The notes below the pieces were generated by a model that saw only the letters and a list, made by a program, of their open reading frames with translations, searched no databases and had not been told where the DNA came from. A program made the position numbers and the translations under genes. From the NCBI RefSeq assembly GCF_031191545.1, contig NZ_CP133472.1, forward strand, positions 124,001 through 188,000: a stretch of DNA of 64,000 bases, written 5' to 3'. This document shows, piece by piece, positions 51,454-60,749 of this stretch (position 1 is its first letter; each line of letters starts with the position of its first letter). This stretch comes from Schaalia odontolytica (GTDB taxonomy: Bacteria > Actinomycetota > Actinomycetes > Actinomycetales > Actinomycetaceae).

Positions 51454-51747
51454 TTACTCGGTGTCGGCGGGCGCGTCTACGTTCATCGTGCGCTTGCGCA
51501 TCATGACCACCATCTCAACGCTCGAGGACACGATGATCGCCACGATCGTTGCAATTGCAGCAATGCGAACGTCGACACCGAAGGCGCGCGGAAGGTAGAG
51601 CCCGAGGGCGAGCAACCCGATCTTCGCGGCGTATCCGCCGCTGACCCACCCGATAAAATGAGAGGGCGAGCGCAGAGCACGCGACGTGAAGAACCACTGT
51701 GCGGCACAGATGATGATGATCATGACGACGGCGAGTAGGTAGCTCAT
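51454..51747 (-). CDS. atpI: AtpI-like ATP synthase assembly protein
   Basis: A 97-residue membrane protein with three to four hydrophobic segments, ending in a basic then acidic tail (MRKRTMNVDAPADTE). By size and position directly upstream of atpB it corresponds to AtpI, which helps c-ring assembly; sequence conservation in this family is low, so context carries the call. Its ATG overlaps the wecA stop (ATGA), joining the cell-envelope gene to the ATP synthase operon. Confidence 0.8.
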   Translation of the reverse strand: MSYLLAVVMIIIICAAQWFFTSRALRSPSHFIGWVSGGYAAKIGLLALGLYLPRAFGVDVRIAAIATIVAIIVSSSVEMVVMMRKRTMNVDAPADTE

Positions 51748-52850
51748 GCGTAATTCTCCTCGTGGGCGGCGTCTTCCTTGGGGAACTCACGGGTGGTAAC
51801 GGCCACGCCACAGGCAGATGCGATGATGGCAACAAGCGCGACCCGCCACCACTCGAACACAAGGAGGCCGACCGCGGGGATGCACACGATCGCGGTCCAC
51901 ATCCACAGAATCGCAACGACGCCCCGGTGGGAATGGCCCGCGACGAGCAGACGATCGTGGAAGTGTGAGCGGTCCGCGACGAAGGGGCTCTTGCCTCGAC
52001 TCATGCGTCGAATTGAGGTGACAACTAGGTCGAGCACGGGCATGAAAATAACGGACAGCGGCAGGATGAGCGGCAGCGCGGACACGATCATCTGCTGGCG
52101 TCCGAGCAGCGTCGGGTCGATCTTTCCGGTGACGATGATGCCTGCCGACGCCAGGACGAGGCCCATGGTCTCCGCTCCCCCGCCCATCATAATCGAGGAG
52201 GGGTGGAAGTTGAACCACAGGAATCCCGCGCACACTCCGAGCAGCGCGATAACGATGAGGCTGGCGGTCGTCGCGTAGGAGGCGGAGCCCATGAGTCGGG
52301 TGATGATATAGGAGTAGACGAAGAAGGATCCCGCACCGATCGCGATCATGCCGGAGGCCAGCCCGTCGAGTCCGTCGATGAAATTGACGGCGTTCATGAT
52401 CCCGACAATAAAGAAGACGGAGACGAAGAGCCACAGGCGCGACGAGCCCAGCGTGATGCCGAAGATGGGGAACGAGGCGAGCTGGACGCCACCGAAGGCC
52501 ATGCCGCCCGCAATCAGAACTTGCCCGCCGAGCTTGGCCATCCAATCCAGCTCGATAATGTCGTCGACGATGCCCAGCAGGCACATCGCACCGGTGCCGG
52601 CCATGACGGCCCATGGAACCGTCGTCGTGAACAGCGGTGCCATGTAGGGGATGCGCGAGGCGACGAGCATCGTCACGATCAGCGCAATTGTCATCGCTAC
52701 GCCACCGAGGCGCGGAATCGGCGTCTTTTGAATGTCGCGTCCACGCACTGGCGGCAGAATCTTAAAGCGCAGGCACGCCCAGCGCACCGCCGGCGTCAGC
52801 AGAATCGTCAGGGCCATCGCGATGGCGGCCAGCAGCAGGTAGACCTTCAC
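51744..52850 (-). CDS. wecA: Polyprenyl-phosphate GlcNAc-1-phosphate transferase (WecA type)
   Basis: Starts lipid-linked glycan synthesis by moving GlcNAc-1-phosphate (or a similar sugar) from the UDP-sugar to decaprenyl phosphate; in actinobacteria it serves arabinogalactan or teichoic-type polymers. The 368 residues have about 11 membrane helices, RLGGVAM near 47, the DD motif in GIVDDIIELDW, NFIDGLDGLASG (near 157) and the HxH-type loop DRSHFHDRLLVAGH. The start is GTG 52850, overlapping the tsaC stop. Confidence 0.93.
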   Translation of the reverse strand: MKVYLLLAAIAMALTILLTPAVRWACLRFKILPPVRGRDIQKTPIPRLGGVAMTIALIVTMLVASRIPYMAPLFTTTVPWAVMAGTGAMCLLGIVDDIIELDWMAKLGGQVLIAGGMAFGGVQLASFPIFGITLGSSRLWLFVSVFFIVGIMNAVNFIDGLDGLASGMIAIGAGSFFVYSYIITRLMGSASYATTASLIVIALLGVCAGFLWFNFHPSSIMMGGGAETMGLVLASAGIIVTGKIDPTLLGRQQMIVSALPLILPLSVIFMPVLDLVVTSIRRMSRGKSPFVADRSHFHDRLLVAGHSHRGVVAILWMWTAIVCIPAVGLLVFEWWRVALVAIIASACGVAVTTREFPKEDAAHEENYA

Positions 52851-53521
52851 GGCGCGCTGCCCTCCACGGGTGCAATCGGCACCGCGGCCGCTTCCCTAAG
52901 GTCGGCGAGGGAGATCGTTCCCAGGCGCAGCGCGCGGGGCTCGTCGTGAGCGAAGTCCACGATGGACGAGGCCGTGGATCCCGCAGTGGGGCCACCGTCC
53001 AGGTAGGCGGAGACGCGAGTGCCGAAGTAGCCGATGGCCTGGCGAACCGAGGTGGCCGGAGGCTGCCCGGTCAGGTTCGCCGAGGTGACGGCCATCGGGC
53101 CGAAGGAGTTCAGGAGGGACAGGAGGGCATCCTGGTCGGGCATGCGCACGCCGATCGTTCCGCCGGTCTCACCCAGATCCCACCCGAGGTCGGGACGGGC
53201 GCGGAGAATGAGGGTCAGTCCGCCGGGCCAGAAGGTGCGTGCGAGAGCGCGGGCGGCCTCGGGGACGCCAACGCACAGGGAATCGATCGAATCGACGGAA
53301 GCGACGAGCACGGGAGGAGGCATCTGTCGGCCTCGTCCCTTGGCGGCGAGGACGGCGGCCACAGCAGCCGGATTGGCTGCGTCGCAGCCGATTCCGTAGA
53401 CCGTATCCGTGGGCACAACCAGTATTCCGCCGTCGCGCAGCTCGTCGACCGCGCGCTCGAGGTCGCGACGCCCGAGAGCGGGAGCAGCGCTCAGAATCGT
53501 TTCAGTGCTCATCGGTGTCAT
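52847..53521 (-). CDS. tsaC: L-threonylcarbamoyladenylate synthase
   Basis: Makes threonylcarbamoyl-AMP from threonine, bicarbonate and ATP for the t6A37 tRNA modification. The 224-residue YrdC/Sua5-type domain has GGILVVPTDTVYGIGCDA (about residues 31-48), KGRGRQMPPPVLV and TSANLTGQP. It lacks the extra C-terminal Sua5 domain. The start ATG 53521 overlaps the prmC stop (ATGA); ATG 53512 is an alternative. Confidence 0.94.
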   Translation of the reverse strand: MTPMSTETILSAAPALGRRDLERAVDELRDGGILVVPTDTVYGIGCDAANPAAVAAVLAAKGRGRQMPPPVLVASVDSIDSLCVGVPEAARALARTFWPGGLTLILRARPDLGWDLGETGGTIGVRMPDQDALLSLLNSFGPMAVTSANLTGQPPATSVRQAIGYFGTRVSAYLDGGPTAGSTASSIVDFAHDEPRALRLGTISLADLREAAAVPIAPVEGSAP

Positions 53522-54429
53522 TGTGTCACGGATGTCGTGGGCTTCGTCGATTGGGGTGCTCGGGCTCGCAGGAAGCGCGGGCGACCCGTCAGGTCGGGAA
53601 GAGTCGACACGTCGACGAAACCGGCCGCACTGGCGTGGTCGCGCAGGAGTGATTCCTGGCTCGGAGAGTGCTCCATGAGGAGGGTGCCGCCGGGACGCAG
53701 CAGCGTGAGGGCACGGCGCATGATCCGCACCGGAATCTCGGTACCGTCGGGGCTACCTCCGTACAGGGCAACGTGGGGGTCGGCGCTCGCCTCGGGTTGC
53801 GTGGGCATTTCGTCCAGGGGAACGTAAGGGGGATTCGTGACGATGATGTCGACCATGCCATCAAGGTGCGACAAGGTGGCGTCCCGTGTGGCGTCCGCGC
53901 GCTCCAAATGAACTCCACGTGCAGCTAGTAGGTCGCGGTTGCGACAGGCCAGAGCGAAAGGATCCGCTTCCTTCTCGACGGCCCACACCTCTGTGGACAC
54001 CGACTCGAGGGCGACAGAAAGGGCGATAGCACCCGACCCGGTGCACAGGTCAACCACGCGCGCCTCTCCTCGCTCACGAACGACGGCACCGGCCTCGTCG
54101 ATGGCCAGTCCCGCAAGGACTTCGGTTTCGGGGCGAACGACGAACACGCCGGGCATCGACTGAAGGGTCAAAGAACGAAAGAACATGCGTCCAGTCACAT
54201 GTTGCAGCGGGATTCGCAGGGCTCTCTCCCCTACCGCCGAGCGCAGCTTCTGGGCCTGTTCCTCCGTTAATTCCGCGGGAAGCTCCCACTGGGAGGAGAC
54301 ATCGCATGCCCACTCAAGTAGCTCGCGCATATCCGCTTCGACGGATTCGGTCCCCGCGTCGCCCAGGCGCTCGCGCACCCAGGATCGCGCCTCATTCAAC
54401 GTCCACGCACCCATCTCGCTGCCCGTCAT
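53518..54429 (-). CDS. prmC: Release factor glutamine methyltransferase PrmC
   Basis: Methylates the Gln of the GGQ motif in release factors RF1 and RF2, using S-adenosylmethionine. The 303 residues have a helical N-terminal domain (1-80), the SAM site [13 protein letters not shown] (about 125-137) and [10 protein letters not shown] (near 190). It follows its target gene prfA directly, with ATGA overlap, the classic order. Confidence 0.95.
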   Translation of the reverse strand: MTGSEMGAWTLNEARSWVRERLGDAGTESVEADMRELLEWACDVSSQWELPAELTEEQAQKLRSAVGERALRIPLQHVTGRMFFRSLTLQSMPGVFVVRPETEVLAGLAIDEAGAVVRERGEARVVDLCTGSGAIALSVALESVSTEVWAVEKEADPFALACRNRDLLAARGVHLERADATRDATLSHLDGMVDIIVTNPPYVPLDEMPTQPEASADPHVALYGGSPDGTEIPVRIMRRALTLLRPGGTLLMEHSPSQESLLRDHASAAGFVDVSTLPDLTGRPRFLRARAPQSTKPTTSVTQ

Positions 54430-55520
54430 GACTGCGCGGCGGCGGCCAGGCGCTCGGCCTCATCGGCTTCCTGCAACGAAGCGATGACGGCGTCGAGCGC
54501 GCCCGACAGGACAGCATCCAGGTTGTGAGCCTTGAAGCCGGTGCGGTGATCCGCGATGCGATTCTCCGGGAAGTTGTAGGTACGAATGCGTTCCGAGCGA
54601 TCCACGGTACGCACCTGGGAGAGCCGCTGGGCCGAGGCCTCGGCTTCCTTCTTCGCTCGGGCCTCCGCGGCCAGGCGCGAAGCGAGGACACGCAGCGCGG
54701 CCTCCTTGTTTTGAAGCTGCGACTTCTCGTTCTGCATCGACACGACGATCCCCGACGGGATGTGCGTGATGCGCACGGCGGAGTCCGTCGTATTGACCGA
54801 CTGGCCGCCGGGGCCGCTCGAACGATAAACGTCGATGCGCAGATCGTTCTGATCGATGACTATTTCCTCGTCGTCCTCGATCTCCGGCATGACGAAGACA
54901 CCGGCGGCGCTGGTGTGGATGCGTCCCTGTGATTCGGTGACGGGCACGCGCTGCACGCGATGTACGCCGCCCTCATACTTCAGGTGAGCCCACACGCCCT
55001 CGTCGGGGGCAGGAGTGCCCTTCGCGCGGATCGCGAGGGTGATGTCTTTATAGCCGCCCAGCTCGGTGTGCGTCGCGCTCATCTCGGTCACACTCCACCC
55101 ATGGGCCTCGGCGTAGCGGCCGTACATGCGCGCCAGGTCGGATGCAAACAACGCGGATTCTTCTCCCCCCTCGCCGGCCTTGATCTCAAGAATGACGTCC
55201 ATCGCGTCCTCGGGGTCGCGGGGAGCCAGGATCTTGACGAGGGCCTCGTGGGCCGCCGCTTCCTCCTCTTCGAGGGAGGGAATCTCATCGGCGAAGGATC
55301 GGTCCTCCACGGCCAGCTCGCGGGCCGCCTCCAGGTCACCCGAGGCGGACGAGAGTCGATCGGCGGCTGCCTTCACGCGGCCGAGCTCAGCGTAGCGACG
55401 TCCCACGCGGCGCATCAGCTGCGGGTCCGCCAGCGTCTGAGGGTCCGCCATCTGCGCCTCGACCTGCTCGTATTCCTCGAGCAGCGGGCCCAGGGCGCCG
55501 AGCTCATCCGTCGCGGCCAC
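54426..55520 (-). CDS. prfA: Peptide chain release factor 1
   Basis: RF1 ends translation at UAA and UAG. The 364 residues carry GGQ in [16 protein letters not shown] (near residue 232) and the domain 2 and 3 segments [18 protein letters not shown] and [13 protein letters not shown]. The C-terminus is normal. It overlaps prmC, which modifies it, and lies downstream of rpmE behind a terminator. Confidence 0.97.
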   Translation of the reverse strand: MAATDELGALGPLLEEYEQVEAQMADPQTLADPQLMRRVGRRYAELGRVKAAADRLSSASGDLEAARELAVEDRSFADEIPSLEEEEAAAHEALVKILAPRDPEDAMDVILEIKAGEGGEESALFASDLARMYGRYAEAHGWSVTEMSATHTELGGYKDITLAIRAKGTPAPDEGVWAHLKYEGGVHRVQRVPVTESQGRIHTSAAGVFVMPEIEDDEEIVIDQNDLRIDVYRSSGPGGQSVNTTDSAVRITHIPSGIVVSMQNEKSQLQNKEAALRVLASRLAAEARAKKEAEASAQRLSQVRTVDRSERIRTYNFPENRIADHRTGFKAHNLDAVLSGALDAVIASLQEADEAERLAAAAQS

Positions 55521-55557
55521 TATTCACCACATCCTTTGATCCATACAGTTGACAAAG

Positions 55558-55595
55558 CGGCGGCGCCGTCGGCCGTCAGGCCAACGACACCGCCG
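55558..55595 (-). terminator. Terminator between rpmE and prfA
   Basis: A 17-pair stem in the minus-strand RNA (55558-55574 with 55579-55595), including three G-U pairs, and a 4-base loop. UUUGUC follows. It separates rpmE from prfA. Confidence 0.75.
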
Positions 55596-55614
55596 TTGAG
55601 CTAGCCGCTCACCC

Positions 55615-55836
55615 TCACTTGGAGGGGCGCACGCGCTTGCCGTAGCGAGCCTCGAACTTGGCGACGCGGCCGCCGGTGTCGAGGATCTTCTGCTTACCCG
55701 TGTAGAACGGGTGGCAAGCCGAGCACACGTCCACGCGCATCTCACCGGAGGTGATGGTGGAACGGGTGTGGAACGAGTTGCCGCACGTGCAGGTCACGAC
55801 GGTGTCCACGTACTCGGGGTGAATACCCTGCTTCAT
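55615..55836 (-). CDS. rpmE: 50S ribosomal protein L31, zinc-binding form
   Basis: A 73-residue ribosomal protein beginning [12 protein letters not shown]. The zinc ligands are C16 and C18 in TCTCGN, and C38 and C41 in [11 protein letters not shown], so this is the C+ form. The C-terminus ends [17 protein letters not shown] lies 5 bases before the ATG. The order rho-rpmE-prfA is conserved among actinobacteria. Confidence 0.96.
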   Translation of the reverse strand: MKQGIHPEYVDTVVTCTCGNSFHTRSTITSGEMRVDVCSACHPFYTGKQKILDTGGRVAKFEARYGKRVRPSK

Positions 55837-55966
55837 GGAGTTTCTCCTGGATCGTTTGGTGCCCCGGGTCCGGACATGCAGCGTCTCCCGCATCTGACGG
55901 GGGATCACCCTCCAGCACACCGAGCGGCGTCTGGGGCATGCCGGTGAACCGGTAAGCCGACACGAC

Positions 55967-55995
55967 ATTATCGCACACGCACACAGCCCCTTCAA
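55967..55995 (-). promoter_or_regulatory. Promoter of rpmE
   Basis: TTGAAG (-35, 55990-55995), a 17-base spacer and GATAAT (-10, 55967-55972) predict a start near 55960 and an untranslated leader of about 124 bases. The leader has a short self-complementary stretch (CCGGT/ACCGG near 55941-55952). Confidence 0.6.
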
Positions 55996-56252
55996 CGACG
56001 AGAAGCCGTCTCAGGCGTGATATCGGCTATGGGCGAATTGGGAGCTCACTCATACCCGTTTCGTGGGCCCCTCCGAATGCTCCACGCGCGTACATGAGTC
56101 GCCTCGTCCACGCTCACTCGTCCTCGCATTGCGGTGGTGCTCGGCCTCGGAAGGAGTGTTCGTCGCGAGGCTCGTCAAACACGTTATTCATTCACCGTGA
56201 CACGATGGTCGATTTCACACAGGCCGGGGCATCCCTTCTCAGAATGAGATAA
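55996..56252. other. Intergenic stretch between rho and rpmE
   Basis: With the rpmE leader, about 460 bases separate rho and rpmE. Apart from the rpmE promoter and the rho terminator I see no gene, RNA or repeat. Confidence 0.5.
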
Positions 56253-56282
56253 CGGGGCGAGCGGCTTTCGCCACTCGCCCCG
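56253..56282 (-). terminator. Terminator of rho
   Basis: A 12-position stem with one mismatch (56253-56264 with 56271-56282) and a 6-base loop starts 13 bases after the rho stop. Confidence 0.8.
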
Positions 56283-56294
56283 CGTCTCCCCCTC

Positions 56295-57998
56295 TCACTC
56301 GGAGGGCGTCGTCTTCTGAATGAGCATGAGGAACTCAGCGTTGGACTGGGTTTCCTTGAGCTTGTCAAGGACCAGCTCGAGGCCCTGCTGCTGGTCGAGG
56401 GTACCCAGGACGCGGCGAAGCCTCCACATGATGCGCAGCTCCTCGGGCTTGAAGAGCAGCTCCTCGCGACGGGTGCCCGACGCGTTGAGGTCGATCGCGG
56501 GGAAGATGCGGCGTTCGGCGAGCTGACGCGACAGGCGCAGCTCCATATTGCCGGTGCCCTTGAACTCCTCGAAGATGACCTCGTCCATCTTCGAACCGGT
56601 CTCCACCAGCGCGGATGCGATGATGGTCAGCGAGCCGCCCTCGGAGATGTTGCGGGCCGCGCCGAAGAACTTCTTGGGCGGGTACAGGGCGGACGCGTCG
56701 ACGCCACCGGAGAGGATACGGCCCGAGGCGGGTGCAGCCAGGTTGTAGGCGCGCGACAGGCGCGTGAGCGAGTCGAGGAGGACAACGACATCCTGGCCCA
56801 GCTCAACGAGGCGCTTGGCGCGCTCGATCGCGAGCTCGGCGACGGTCGTGTGGTCGGAGGCGGGACGGTCGAAGGTGGAGGCGATGACTTCACCCTTGAC
56901 GATCGAGCGCATGTCCGTGACCTCTTCGGGGCGCTCGTCCACCAGGACGACCATGAGGTGCACCTCGGGGTTGTTCAACTCGATAGCCTTGGCCATCTGC
57001 TGGATGACCATGGTCTTACCGGCCTTAGGCGGAGAGACGATGAGGCCACGCTGTCCCTTACCGACGGGAGCAACCAGGTCGATGACGCGAGGCGTGAACG
57101 CCTTCGGCGAGGTCTCCATGCGCAGCTGCTCGGAAGGGTAGATCGGGGTCAGCTTGCCGAACTCGCGGCGCGCCTGAGCCTGCTCGATCGTCATGCCGTT
57201 GACGGAGTCGACGCGCACGAGCGCGTTGTACTTCTGGCGCTGACGCTCGCCCTCACGGGGTAGGCGCACGGCACCGGCGACCGCATCACCGGCGCGCAGA
57301 CCCCAGCGGCGCACGTTACCGAGCGTCACGTAGACGTCGTTCGGGCCGGGCAGGTATCCGGAGGTACGCACGAAGGCGTGGTTCTCCTGAATGTCGAGGA
57401 TGCCCGCGATCGGCGCAAGGTTGTCCTCGGCACCGCGCGCGGGGCGGGCCTCTCGGTTTTCGCGTCCCTCGCGGCCTTCGCCGCGATTCTCGCGATCGCG
57501 ACGACCACGGCGACCGCGTTCACGGCGGGGACGACGCCCCTCGGCGTCATCTCCGTCGGGCAGTTCAATGTTCAGAACGCTCTCAACGACTGCCGTGTCG
57601 GGCTCCGAGGTAGGCTCGGTGCGCTCTGCGGCGGGCAGGGGCAGGTCAAGCGTGACGTGCGCGGGCTCGACGGCACCCTGGCTCACCGCGCGGCGGCGGC
57701 GAGAGCGACGCGGCGCCTCGCCGGGAGCCTCATCGGCGGGCTTATCGGCGATAGGAGCCTCAGCAGTCGGCTTCTCGGCCTTGTTGGCCTTCTTTTTGGA
57801 CGAGGCGGAGGCTTCCTCACGGGGAGCCTTGTCCTGGGGGGTCGAGGCACCGGCACCGTTGCTCAGCAGCTCGATCAGCTGGGACTTACGAAGCTGGGAG
57901 ATGCCCTTCAGGCCGCGGGAGGCGGCCAGAGCCTTCAGCTCAGGCAGCTTCATTGCCGACAGCGACGGGGTCGTCTCGACGGAGGTTTCGTTACTCAC
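56295..57998 (-). CDS. rho: Transcription termination factor Rho
   Basis: The hexameric RNA helicase ends transcription at C-rich sites. The 567 residues have the N-terminal Rho_N helix domain (about 16-47, [15 protein letters not shown]), a long actinobacterial insert rich in Arg, Glu and Gly (about 48-215, with [14 protein letters not shown]), the RNA-binding cold-shock domain with [19 protein letters not shown], the P-loop [10 protein letters not shown] and the Q-loop/R-loop segments in the C-terminal half. The start is GTG 57998 with AAGGA 7 bases upstream. Confidence 0.96.
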   Translation of the reverse strand: MSNETSVETTPSLSAMKLPELKALAASRGLKGISQLRKSQLIELLSNGAGASTPQDKAPREEASASSKKKANKAEKPTAEAPIADKPADEAPGEAPRRSRRRRAVSQGAVEPAHVTLDLPLPAAERTEPTSEPDTAVVESVLNIELPDGDDAEGRRPRRERGRRGRRDRENRGEGREGRENREARPARGAEDNLAPIAGILDIQENHAFVRTSGYLPGPNDVYVTLGNVRRWGLRAGDAVAGAVRLPREGERQRQKYNALVRVDSVNGMTIEQAQARREFGKLTPIYPSEQLRMETSPKAFTPRVIDLVAPVGKGQRGLIVSPPKAGKTMVIQQMAKAIELNNPEVHLMVVLVDERPEEVTDMRSIVKGEVIASTFDRPASDHTTVAELAIERAKRLVELGQDVVVLLDSLTRLSRAYNLAAPASGRILSGGVDASALYPPKKFFGAARNISEGGSLTIIASALVETGSKMDEVIFEEFKGTGNMELRLSRQLAERRIFPAIDLNASGTRREELLFKPEELRIMWRLRRVLGTLDQQQGLELVLDKLKETQSNAEFLMLIQKTTPSE

Positions 57999-58215
57999 GA
58001 AGTGATCCTTACTGGAATGCGCCCACAGCGGGCGAGGTGATTGCTCAAGCACACGAAAAAGCTTGATCAGGAAGACGCGCAAAAGCGGCGCATCGCGAAG
58101 GCCGAAGTCGAACGATCGTCTCGACCTGAGAAGAATATAGCAAGACCGCCAGCCCGCTGTCGATCAGACCGCGCGGCTGGCGGGGCTTGCGCAGAAACTC
58201 ACAGCGCGATAAAGC

Positions 58216-59166
58216 TCAGAACTCCACCTTCGAGAGGCTTCCACGGGTGATCTGTACGCCCTGGGGGGCCACGCCCATCGGGACCACTCGCCACCCGGCG
58301 GCACCAGCATCCCGGCGGATATCCGCACCCACGGGTTCCAGGGAGAGCACCGTGGGACCAGCGCCGGAAACAACTGCGGCGAACCCGGCACCGCGCAGCC
58401 AGTCGACGAGGGCAAGCGAGGGTTCCATCGCAGCCCGACGCTGCTCCTGGTGCAGGCGATCGCGTGTGGCCTCCATGAGGAGGCAGTGCAGGTCCGCTCC
58501 CCCGCTCGCCTGGGCGTTGCCCGACAGAACGGCTGCCAGCAGAGCGCCGCGGGCGACGTTGAAACTCGCGTCGCCGTGCGGCACTGTCGCGGGCAGGGCG
58601 GCACGTGCGGCGGCGGTACGCAGCTCAAAGTCGGGAATGAAGGCGACCGGGCTAATGTCGTCGGGCGGGGTCAGGCGCACGCTGCCCACCTCGCTGGTCT
58701 CCTCGTTCATCCAGGAAACCGTCGCGCCTCCGAAGACTGCGGGAGCGACGTTGTCGGGATGTCCCTCCATCTGCGAGCCGATCTCAAGGATCTCTTGACG
58801 GCCGAGTACGTTGGCGTCGCCAATGAGGGCCCGCGCCAGCGTCACGCCTGCGACGATCGCACTCGCTGAGGATCCCAGGCCTCGCGAATGAGGGATGCGA
58901 TTCGTGCAGCGCATGCGCACACCCACCTGGGGCGCACCGACGCGGTCGAGCGCGAGACGCAGGGCGCGAACAACGAGGTGATCCTCGCCCAGCTCGACAT
59001 TTCCGGCACCCTCTCCCTCGACGACGACCGAGGTAACTCCCGTGGTCGCGTGGACCGACACCTCGTCCCACAGGTCCAGAGCGAGTCCCATCGAATCGAA
59101 ACCAGGCCCGAGGTTGGCGCTGGTCGCGGGAACCTTCACCGCGACGAAATCATCACGCAAGCGCAC
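58216..59166 (-). CDS. thrB: Homoserine kinase
   Basis: A GHMP kinase that phosphorylates homoserine on the way to threonine. The 316 residues have VPATSANLGPGFDSMG (about residues 11-26), the ATP loop IPHSRGLGSSASAI (near 89) and the C-terminal VVSGAGPTVLSLE. Start GTG 59166 gives GAGG at 9 bases; GTG at 59175 or 59184, both overlapping hom, are possible. It follows hom by one base, with no thrC between them. Confidence 0.95.
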   Translation of the reverse strand: MRLRDDFVAVKVPATSANLGPGFDSMGLALDLWDEVSVHATTGVTSVVVEGEGAGNVELGEDHLVVRALRLALDRVGAPQVGVRMRCTNRIPHSRGLGSSASAIVAGVTLARALIGDANVLGRQEILEIGSQMEGHPDNVAPAVFGGATVSWMNEETSEVGSVRLTPPDDISPVAFIPDFELRTAAARAALPATVPHGDASFNVARGALLAAVLSGNAQASGGADLHCLLMEATRDRLHQEQRRAAMEPSLALVDWLRGAGFAAVVSGAGPTVLSLEPVGADIRRDAGAAGWRVVPMGVAPQGVQITRGSLSKVEF

Positions 59167-59167
59167 G

Positions 59168-60475
59168 TCACTCACCCTCGACACGAATCGTAGAGGTCAC
59201 TTCGCGCACAGCGTCGGACACGGACAGCGCGCGGGCGACGGCGCGCAGGTCGGCCTCGCGGGCACGGTGACTAGTCACGACGATGACGCAGGCACCGGGC
59301 ACGTCGTCGTTGCGCTGGTGCACAGACTGAATCGAGACCCCGTGGCGGGCGAAGATGCCAGCAACGTCTGACAGAACACCGAGACGATCCTCGACCTGCA
59401 GGCGGATCTGGTAGCGGGTCTGCGTCGAGCCGGGATCGAGAATCGGCAGGTGCGCGTACACCGACTCCCGCGGGGCGTGACCGCCGAAGGCGCGATGGTG
59501 AGCGGCAGCAACGAGGTCCGACAGGACGGCCGAGGCCGTGGGAGCGCCACCCGCGCCCTGCCCGTAGAACATCAGGCGACCGGCGGCTTCGCCCTCGAGG
59601 AGGATCGCGTTGAAGGCACCGTCAACAGAGGCCAGCGGGTGATCGGAGGGCACCTGGGCGGGATGGACGCGCATGGCGACACCCTCGCGGCCATCTTCGC
59701 CGATGCGGCGCTCGGCGATCGCCAGAAGCTTGATCGTATGCCCGACGCGCGCGGCCTCTTCCATGTCTTCCTTCGTGATGCTCGAGATGCCTTCGACGGC
59801 CACATCGTCGATACCGACGCGCGTATGGAATGCGAGCGAAGCCAGGATGGAGCACTTGGCGGCGGCATCGAGGCCCTCGACGTCCGCGGTCGGATCGGCC
59901 TCTGCGAAACCGAGGTCCTGCGCCTGCTTGAGGGCCTCCTCGTAGCTCAGGCCCTTGGTGCTCATCGCATCCAGGATGAAGTTCGTCGTGCCGTTGACGA
60001 TGCCCATGACGGTCGTGATGCGGTCACCGGCGAGGGACTCGCGAAGACCGTAGACGACGGGGACAGCGCCCGCGACGGCAGCCTCGTAGTAGAGATCGGC
60101 ACCGTTGGAAGCGGCGGCCTCGTAGAGCTCGGGGCCATGGGCGGCCAGCAGAGCCTTGTTGCCGGTGACGACCGAAATACCCTGGTTGAGCGCGCGCAGG
60201 ACCAGGGTGCGCGCGGGTTCGATGCCGCCGATCAGTTCGACGACGAGGTCCATGCTATCGATGGCCTCGGCCGGGTCGGTGGTCAGCAGCTCGCGGTCGA
60301 TCGGGGCGTCGCGCGGGGCATCCACATTGCGGACGAGGACGCGCCGCACTTCCATTTCAGCGCCCGAGCGAGCGGCGAAATCCTCACGGCTGGACTGCAG
60401 GATGCGAATGACCTGGCTACCGACGGTTCCAGCTCCAAGAACGCCAACTCCGAGGACGGGACGGGGTGCAGACAT
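59168..60475 (-). CDS. hom: Homoserine dehydrogenase
   Basis: Reduces aspartate semialdehyde to homoserine, the branch point for threonine and methionine (metE and metF are also in this window). The 435 residues have the NAD(P) site VGVLGAGTVGSQV (about 9-21), the conserved GIVNGTTNFIL near 165, catalytic Lys/Asp in the EADPTADVEGLDAAAK segment, and a C-terminal ACT domain (about 345-430, RLGVLSDVAGIFARHGVSI), the site of threonine feedback in relatives. GGAGAG lies 8 bases before ATG 60475. Confidence 0.96.
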   Translation of the reverse strand: MSAPRPVLGVGVLGAGTVGSQVIRILQSSREDFAARSGAEMEVRRVLVRNVDAPRDAPIDRELLTTDPAEAIDSMDLVVELIGGIEPARTLVLRALNQGISVVTGNKALLAAHGPELYEAAASNGADLYYEAAVAGAVPVVYGLRESLAGDRITTVMGIVNGTTNFILDAMSTKGLSYEEALKQAQDLGFAEADPTADVEGLDAAAKCSILASLAFHTRVGIDDVAVEGISSITKEDMEEAARVGHTIKLLAIAERRIGEDGREGVAMRVHPAQVPSDHPLASVDGAFNAILLEGEAAGRLMFYGQGAGGAPTASAVLSDLVAAAHHRAFGGHAPRESVYAHLPILDPGSTQTRYQIRLQVEDRLGVLSDVAGIFARHGVSIQSVHQRNDDVPGACVIVVTSHRAREADLRAVARALSVSDAVREVTSTIRVEGE

Positions 60476-60749
60476 AGGACTTTCTCTCCTTTGTGGGACG
60501 GGCACTGCTACCAGTGTAGGCGGTCAGGGTCCCTCTCTTCTGCTGAGGACCTTGGTCCCACAATTTAGCCAACAGAGACTTTAGGCCCATATCCTGAGAC
60601 GCAGAACATAGGTTGCATGGCGCTATGGCTTGTCGGGACCCAGGGTGCCGTAGGACAATGGGCCTAAGCGTTGGAATCCGACGCACATGGAGCGCTGCTC
60701 CTGACATACCGTCCCCACAACGGGATACGGAAATCCGAGAAGAGGAAGA